A DNA stretch of 64,000 nucleotides from Heliocidaris tuberculata. Lineage: Eukaryota; Echinodermata; Echinoidea; Camarodonta; Echinometridae. Numbering within the stretch: the stretch's first letter is position 1; each line of letters starts with the position of its first letter. A model generated the notes under the pieces. That model saw only the letters and a program-made list of their open reading frames with translations, searched no databases and was not told the origin of the DNA. Shown one piece after another: positions 58,600 through 64,000 of this stretch. The stretch spans positions 16,084,135 through 16,148,134 of the forward strand of contig CM046836.1 in NCBI GenBank assembly GCA_025618425.1. The letters run 5' to 3'. The position numbers and the translations under genes were made by a program.

Positions 58600-60345
58600 A
58601 GCAGCTGAACATGAGTGATAATTGGAAAAACATGAGGATGTTAATTTCCCGAGATATTGGAATATTATATCGACTGAAATATATTGTACCTGAACACTGG
58701 CATATGTATCTCTATGGTTGCAAATTTACACTCCGAACAGATCATCAGGCCATGACTACCTTGTTAAGCACTTCAGGTTCTGTAGCTACAGATGGTCAGA
58801 TAGGCTACATCATACAACTTCAATGTCGAATATGTCGCAGGTTTGCGAGACCAGGCAGCCGACATGCTGAACCGACCGGCAATAGTAAAGAATAACGATA
58901 TCAGCATGGCAGACGACGTCGAAGAATTCTTGCTGTGATTTCACACGCTACCGCAAATCTCATCTCGCGGACGTGAAGAGTTGAAAGCAGAATCTGAGGC
59001 AGATGAAACGCTGCAACAAGTGTGTCGGCACATGAAAATCCAATGACCTCGCGAAATACCGGAGGAGCTACTCATCGGCGTAAATATGCAGGAAATTCTT
59101 TTCATCAGAGGGGGACGTAACAATAGGTCGTCCCCCCCCCCCCGATGAATAGAATTGTGTAACAAATCTCCGCCACTGGAGCTACTACCCTACCATAGGG
59201 TAAGACACGAACTTTCGATATACCACGATGTGTGTGTAGCATGCGGGACAAGGGTAGCAATCCAAAAATCGCTGCACCATCGCGTTAGTCAAGTGGCACA
59301 TGCGGGACACACAGGTAGCGTTGGAATGAAGCAGAAGTGCCGTGAAGCGACATGGTGGCCCGGAATTGACAAGTGCGTCGAAGACCACGTGAAAGGGTGC
59401 GGAAAGCTGCCACATGAGTTAAAAGGCAGGCCAGACAAGGCCAGCACCCCTACAGCCGGTTCCTAGGCCCACTCGATCAGCCATGGAAAGAGTTGCATAT
59501 TGATATTTTCGGGGAAGTACAAGCCGCGCCGCAGAACGAACAATTGTCATCCATGATCTGCACAGCACATGGCCAGAAACTGCAACAACAGGCACAGTCA
59601 CTTCTGGAGCAATCATAAAGATCCTTGAGAAAAATATGTTCACGAGATGGGGGTTCCCAGAATCCATCACTACAGATAACAGTCCTCAATTTGTGTTCGA
59701 TCAGTTTGAAGCATTCTTAGCAGGATACGACATCCGCCACCATCTTACAGCGCGCTACAACCCTCAAGCAAATGGTGGAGTCGAGCGTCTGAATCGCGCA
59801 ATCAAGGAGAGTCTGAAAGCGAGTCTAGCCGATGGAAAGAGTTTCAGTGAAGCGATCCGGATCTTCCTGCGTGCATACCGATCTACCTCACATGCACTCA
59901 CAGGAGTGCCACCAGCTGAGCTGATGATAGGTAGAAATTTGAGAATGCACTTGCAAATCCTCCAACCACATATGCCATCTCCAATGAAAGCGAGCGAAAA
60001 CAGCACGAAGGAATACACCGACAGACGCAGACGTGCAAACCAACGAAAATCGGAGACTGGGCCGAGTGAAGCGACCAAACAAAAAGCACAAGCTAGCGCC
60101 ATCCCTTTCAGCTCCCAAGCGAGTCATCAAATGGCTTGGCAAGAGGACATTCCAACTGAAGGATGAAACAAAATGGAATGCCAGGAGACTTATCGCGAGC
60201 AAGCCTGGTTTTAGAGGTGGAGAGGAGACCTTCTTCTCCCCAAAGACAGATGATACTCATCATTCACATGACAACAAAGAGCCTGCACTAAGACGTTCTC
60301 AGCATCAGCGAAGTGCTCCTAGATATCTTAAAAATTATGAGTAGC
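58600..60345 (+). mobile_element. degraded Ty3/Gypsy RNase H-integrase segment
   Basis: Plus-strand pieces in the usual order: RNase H end (HMYLYGCKFTLRTDHQAMTT), an integrase zinc-binding region (HAGHTGSVGMKQKCREATWW then PGIDKCVEDHVKGC), integrase core (RWGFPESITTDNSPQF, ARYNPQANGGVERLN), and a typical polyprotein C-terminus (LRRSQHQRSAPRYLKNYE). Several frameshifts and stops break it. No LTRs were recognised. Confidence 0.88.
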
Positions 60346-60667
60346 TTGAGCATCCAAAAGTGGATTGACATTAACATCTGGTTTTTAATTCATTTGGAAA
60401 CATATATCGCTCAGACAATTGCATTTAACATAACTGGAAAATCTTACCTTTGACAAGCATTAACTTTTTGGACTTTTATCCGAACTGTGATGCATATTAA
60501 AGGGGGGGGGGGGGGAATATGTTGTATTCAACTATATGGTATTTTACTATTGAGGGCTTAGTCCTCTCTAAGTACACGAATCAAAAACGTTCAGAGCTGA
60601 ATAAAAAATATCTAACATAAATCTATATTCTATCTGCGATTTGAATTAAAAAAACACACAACATAAC

Positions 60668-60850
60668 CTTTGTAAAAAGCTGCTTTGTGTGAAAGGAGAA
60701 AAAAACCAGAGAACAGTATGGGGAAAGTTTGAAAGAAATCGGACAAAGAGTAAGAAAGTTATGTTTGAAAAATGAGATCACTACATGTATGCCAATCTCA
60801 AATTGGCAATTTGGTGAATCGATTTTGACATATGCAACTCTCCCATTTCT
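60668..60850. repeat. arm of the 13188-13735 repeat family
   Basis: Contains AGAAATCGGACAAAGAGTAA, GAAAGTTATGTTTGAAAAAT and GAGATCACTACATGTATG, matching the right arm of the element at 13188-13735 in inverse orientation. Poly-G lies at 60501-60513. Confidence 0.6.
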
Positions 60851-61148
60851 TAAAAATTATTCTAAAATCGGTTTGGGTTGAATGGTGTTCAGGAGTTAAA
60901 AACTTGGGCAGATCGCGAGGCAAATTTGACATGAATCAGGAAAAATGTTACTGTTCAGCTATCCATGGTCGAATTTTGCTGATCAAGGTGCCAACTTAAA
61001 GGAAACATGGCAGGCTGAAAATTGAGTATCTTTGATTAAATCTATATGTACCGATTGCAATGGTATTCAGGGTTGAAATTGGGTTTTCCTTTTATTGACT
61101 CTCACTGTACAGTGTATACAGGGTGAATGACATGAATGACCCATACAA

Positions 61149-62561
61149 TAGAGGGTTCTCACACGCAGCCTTGCTGGAGGACAAACCATTTATAGCAACC
61201 TGTGCGTCAGACTATGAAAAGCCAATTGTTGTCATGGTCAAGTGCACGGGTTTGCTATTGTTTGTCCTACACAGTAAAAAGTATTTTAAACAACTCTTCA
61301 AAATTTTTAAACAACGCTTGTCACTCTAACAACTAATGTTTAAAATTTTAAACAATTTTTTTAAACAACGGCTTTTAAGCAACTTGTTTAAATTCAGTTG
61401 TTTAAACACACACAGTTGTTTAAAACTTTTTCACAACTATTGTTTAAAACATTTGTTATTATAAAAAAATTGTTTAAAACATCTAGGTTGTTTAAATTAA
61501 GTTGTTTAAAACTTTTTGCACAACTGTTGTTTAAAAAATACATTCAAAGTTAATTGTTCAAAATAATTGTTTCAAACATTATAGGGCCTACAGATGTGTT
61601 TAAACGTACACGGTTGTTTAAGGCTGTTGTACACAAATAAGTTCCAAATGCCAGAGCTGATTGATACGTTCAGAGGTAAGCATTTAGACTAAATATATTG
61701 TAATCTGATCGAGTTTATACTCAAGACATATTTGTGTTGCGGTGACATCTACATGTCTAGATCTAGACCACATCCACAAAATAAATTATGTAGACCTGGA
61801 ACTTTGCAGTGCAGCGCAGTTTAAGTTATTTGCACACAGTATACCGGACCCACGCGCGCGTTCACTGCGTGCAGCTTAAGGCCACCGCACACTACACGAC
61901 CTGAGGTCGTACGACCTAGAGGTCATACGACCTAGTCCACGACCTCGCAAAAATTCAACATGCCAAAACCTGGGACCTGATCGTGCGACCTGGTCCTACG
62001 ACCTGAAACTTGGGTGTTTGGTGACGTCATACCGTAGTTCGGAAGGTCGTACGACCTCAGGTCGTGTAGTGTGCGGTGGCCTTAAAACTGCGCTGCGCTA
62101 CGCTTGAAGGGCGACTTGCAAAGTTGCAGGTCTAAATCATAATTAATTATGTGACTGTGGCTTAGATCTAGATATCATATAGATGTCATGGCAGCACAAA
62201 TATGTCTTGAGTATAAACTCGATCAGATTACAATATATTTAGTCTAAATGCTTACCTCTGAATGTATCAATCAGCTCCGGCATTTGGAACTTCTGCAACA
62301 TGTCAACCACAAAGTCATCCGCCATGATGAAGCCCGGCCGTGTTTGGTGGAGAAGGAAACCCGTCTAGTGCAAATTTTCAATCTTTTTAAACAACGTTGT
62401 TTAAAAGATTATTCTACAATATAATTGATGTCTCAAACAGCAGTTGTTTAAAATACAGGGTCTGTTTTTTAAACAACGTTGTTTAAAATTTAAACAACAC
62501 AATTTTAAACAGCGTTTTTGCTGTGTAGAGCTCCAGCGTGGCTGCTTGTGAGAACCCTCTA
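61149..62561. mobile_element. TA-flanked palindromic element with TTGTTTAAAA arrays
   Basis: Termini TAGAGGGTTCTCACACGCAG and the inverse CTGCTTGTGAGAACCCTCTA match over about 30 bp with a few differences; TA at both ends suits a Tc1/mariner-type target. Inside each end is an array of TTGTTTAAAA-like units (61270-61630; 62375-62520), then longer inverse arms (AGTTTATACTCAAGACATAT left; ATATGTCTTGAGTATAAACT right). The centre holds the element at 61880. No transposase is encoded. Confidence 0.8.
61880..62081. mobile_element. TTAA-flanked palindromic MITE (202 bp), nested
   Basis: Ends GGCCACCGCACACTACACGA and its exact inverse are each flanked by TTAA (61876-61879 and 62082-62085), the piggyBac-type target. 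Inner sequence repeats GACCTGAGGTCGTACGACCT and related GGTCGTACGACC palindromes. It sits at the symmetry axis of the larger element. Confidence 0.8.
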
Positions 62562-62833
62562 TAAATGTACATGTACATGGTGTCAAAAAGTAGCAACATC
62601 AAATAAATGGTTCATGTATTTAACAACATACAATGGGTGATTTCTAGACACGAAAGTACACGAATTATGTAAAGAATTATGATTATTGATGATTTTCATT
62701 GCTGCAATATAATGGGAAATAGTGAATGTATAGTGGTCCTAACTATTTTTGACTTTACAATACTGAATTTTTTTTCCTTAATTTCTTTACAGACCACCCT
62801 ACAGCATTTTGGGTGTGGTCGACAGTGTTGTAA

Positions 62834-64000
62834 TCGAGTCGAGTCGAGTCACGAGTCAAGTCGAGTCAGTAGGAGGTCGAGTCATGAGTCAAGTCATGAG
62901 TGGCTCAATCGAGTCTCAAGTCGAGTCGAGTCATTTCCTATCACGTTCGAGTCGAGTCAACAGAAATTTTCGAGTCTAGTCGAGTCAACGCAAAGTGGCG
63001 AGTCGAGTCGAGTCAAGTCAACATGGATTTTTGTAGTCAAGTCTACAGTTTTAATATTTTATATATGTTCTTGTATTTCATGTCTGATATGGTAGCCAAT
63101 TATGACTTCCTGTACCCACGACAGACCGGGGGTCTGTAAAACAAAGACCTAAGACCCAAGACGCAAGACCTAAGACCTAAGACCTATAACATACACCCAA
63201 CCAGGTACAAAACACAGACCCTGTACAAAATCCCATAGGCGTAGGTCTGTGTTTTTTACTTGGTTGGGTCTAAAGATGAATATTGGGGTCTGGAAGAGAG
63301 AGACTAACATTTCCCACGCCTATGGGACTTTGTACAGGGTCTGTGTTTTGTACCTGGTTGGGTCTAAAAATGAATATTGGGGTCTGGAAGAGAGACTAAC
63401 ATTTCCAATGCCTATGTCAAGAGTCTCCCCCAAAATCGCACAAATCAATGCAACATAGCATAAATAATAAGACTAGAGTCGGCGTAAATATTCAAATTTG
63501 AATGACGAGCGCCCCTATAAAACAACAACAAAATATGGGACTTTGTACAGGGTCTTGGTTTTGTATCTGATGGAGTCTGAGATTTCTCGACTCGACTACG
63601 TTAAAGATGAATATTTGGGTCTGGAAGAAAGAGACTAACATTTCCCACTCCTATGGGACTTTGTATAGGATCTTGGTTTGGGGTCTGAGATTTCTCGACT
63701 CGACTATGTTAAAGATGAATATTGGGGTCTGGAAGAGAGAGACTAACATTTCCCACGCCTATGGGCCTTTGTACAGGGTCTTTGTTTTGTATCGGATGGG
63801 GTCTGAGGTTTTAGGTCTTAGGTCTTAGGTCTTTGGGTTTTTTTTTGTTGAGTCATGCTGAGTCGAGTCCAGTCAACTAGCATGTCTAGTCTGAGTCATG
63901 GTCGAGTCGAGTAAAAAAATCGAGTCGAGTCAAAAATCGAGTCGAGTCAAGAAGGGGTTGAGTCTCGAGTCGAGTCTTTATAGTTCAAGCTCGAGTTGAG
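62834..64000. repeat. GAGTC minisatellite, interrupted
   Basis: Irregular arrays of GAGTCGAGTCAA-type units occupy 62834-63040 and 63847 to the window end in the same orientation. The 63137-63840 element lies between them, so the array appears to be split by an insertion. The right boundary is outside the window. Confidence 0.85.
63137..63840. mobile_element. foldback-like element with AAGACCTAAGACC ends
   Basis: The left end repeats AAGACCTAAGACCC; the right end has the inverse GGTCTTAGGTCTTAGGTCTT. Inside are four related units containing GAATATTGGGGTCTGG, AGAGACTAACATTTCCCA and GACTTTGTACAGGGTCT (from about 63277, 63371, 63608 and 63717), and an inverse piece at 63190-63240. Confidence 0.7.

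Noticed and set aside
59636..60166. Intact host integrase-like gene
   Set aside because: It is the best-preserved part of a Gypsy polyprotein whose upstream and downstream pieces lie in other frames with stops; no sign of domestication.

Overview
The window is eukaryotic and metazoan: AT-rich, intron-rich and repeat-dense. It holds two protein-coding genes arranged tail to tail and a long block of decayed mobile DNA. A marine deuterostome, most likely an echinoderm and possibly a sea urchin, fits best. This is inferred from an animal GH3-domain gene, a very large CUB/LDLa/serine-protease mosaic, foldback transposons built from short tandem repeats (the architecture described for sea-urchin TU elements), tRNA-derived SINEs and recurrent poly-G repeats. 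Species cannot be read from the sequence alone.

Left gene (about 1.6-16.5 kb, + strand). Six exons joined by phase-consistent splice sites encode a GH3-family (GHDC-like) protein of roughly 590 residues with an N-terminal membrane anchor. A short piece between exons 3 and 4 could not be found. The intron where it should lie is almost filled by a nested transposon: a hAT-like MITE (7/8-bp target duplication) into which a TU-like foldback element has inserted (5-bp target duplication).

Right gene (about 52.2-20.9 kb, - strand). At least 33 exons, nearly all phase 1-1 modules, encode a secreted mosaic protein. From N to C terminus it has eight near-identical cysteine-poor CUB modules alternating with minimal 30-residue LDLa modules, then six LDLa modules, a CUB with a furin-like RKKR site, LDLa, CUB, LDLa, and a trypsin-fold protease with an intact catalytic triad but an Ala at the S1-pocket position. 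The CUB-LDLa array is a series of 1.0-1.25-kb tandem duplications; two adjacent units encode identical proteins. Several array modules are decaying (7-bp deletion, premature stop, lost splice sites), and one intron holds a truncated LINE. No signal-peptide exon is visible: the array ends abruptly at about 52.4 kb against retroelement sequence.

52.4-64 kb is a transposon graveyard: LINE fragments with a 380-bp inverted duplication and an 85-bp triplication, a foldback element with GCGACAATTGCTCC-type arms, a broken Ty3/Gypsy RNase H-integrase segment, a TA-flanked palindromic element with a TTAA-flanked palindrome at its centre, and a GAGTC minisatellite interrupted by another foldback. The repeated theme is foldback elements whose arms are different 10-18-bp minisatellites. 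No RNA operons, CRISPR arrays or prokaryotic features were found.
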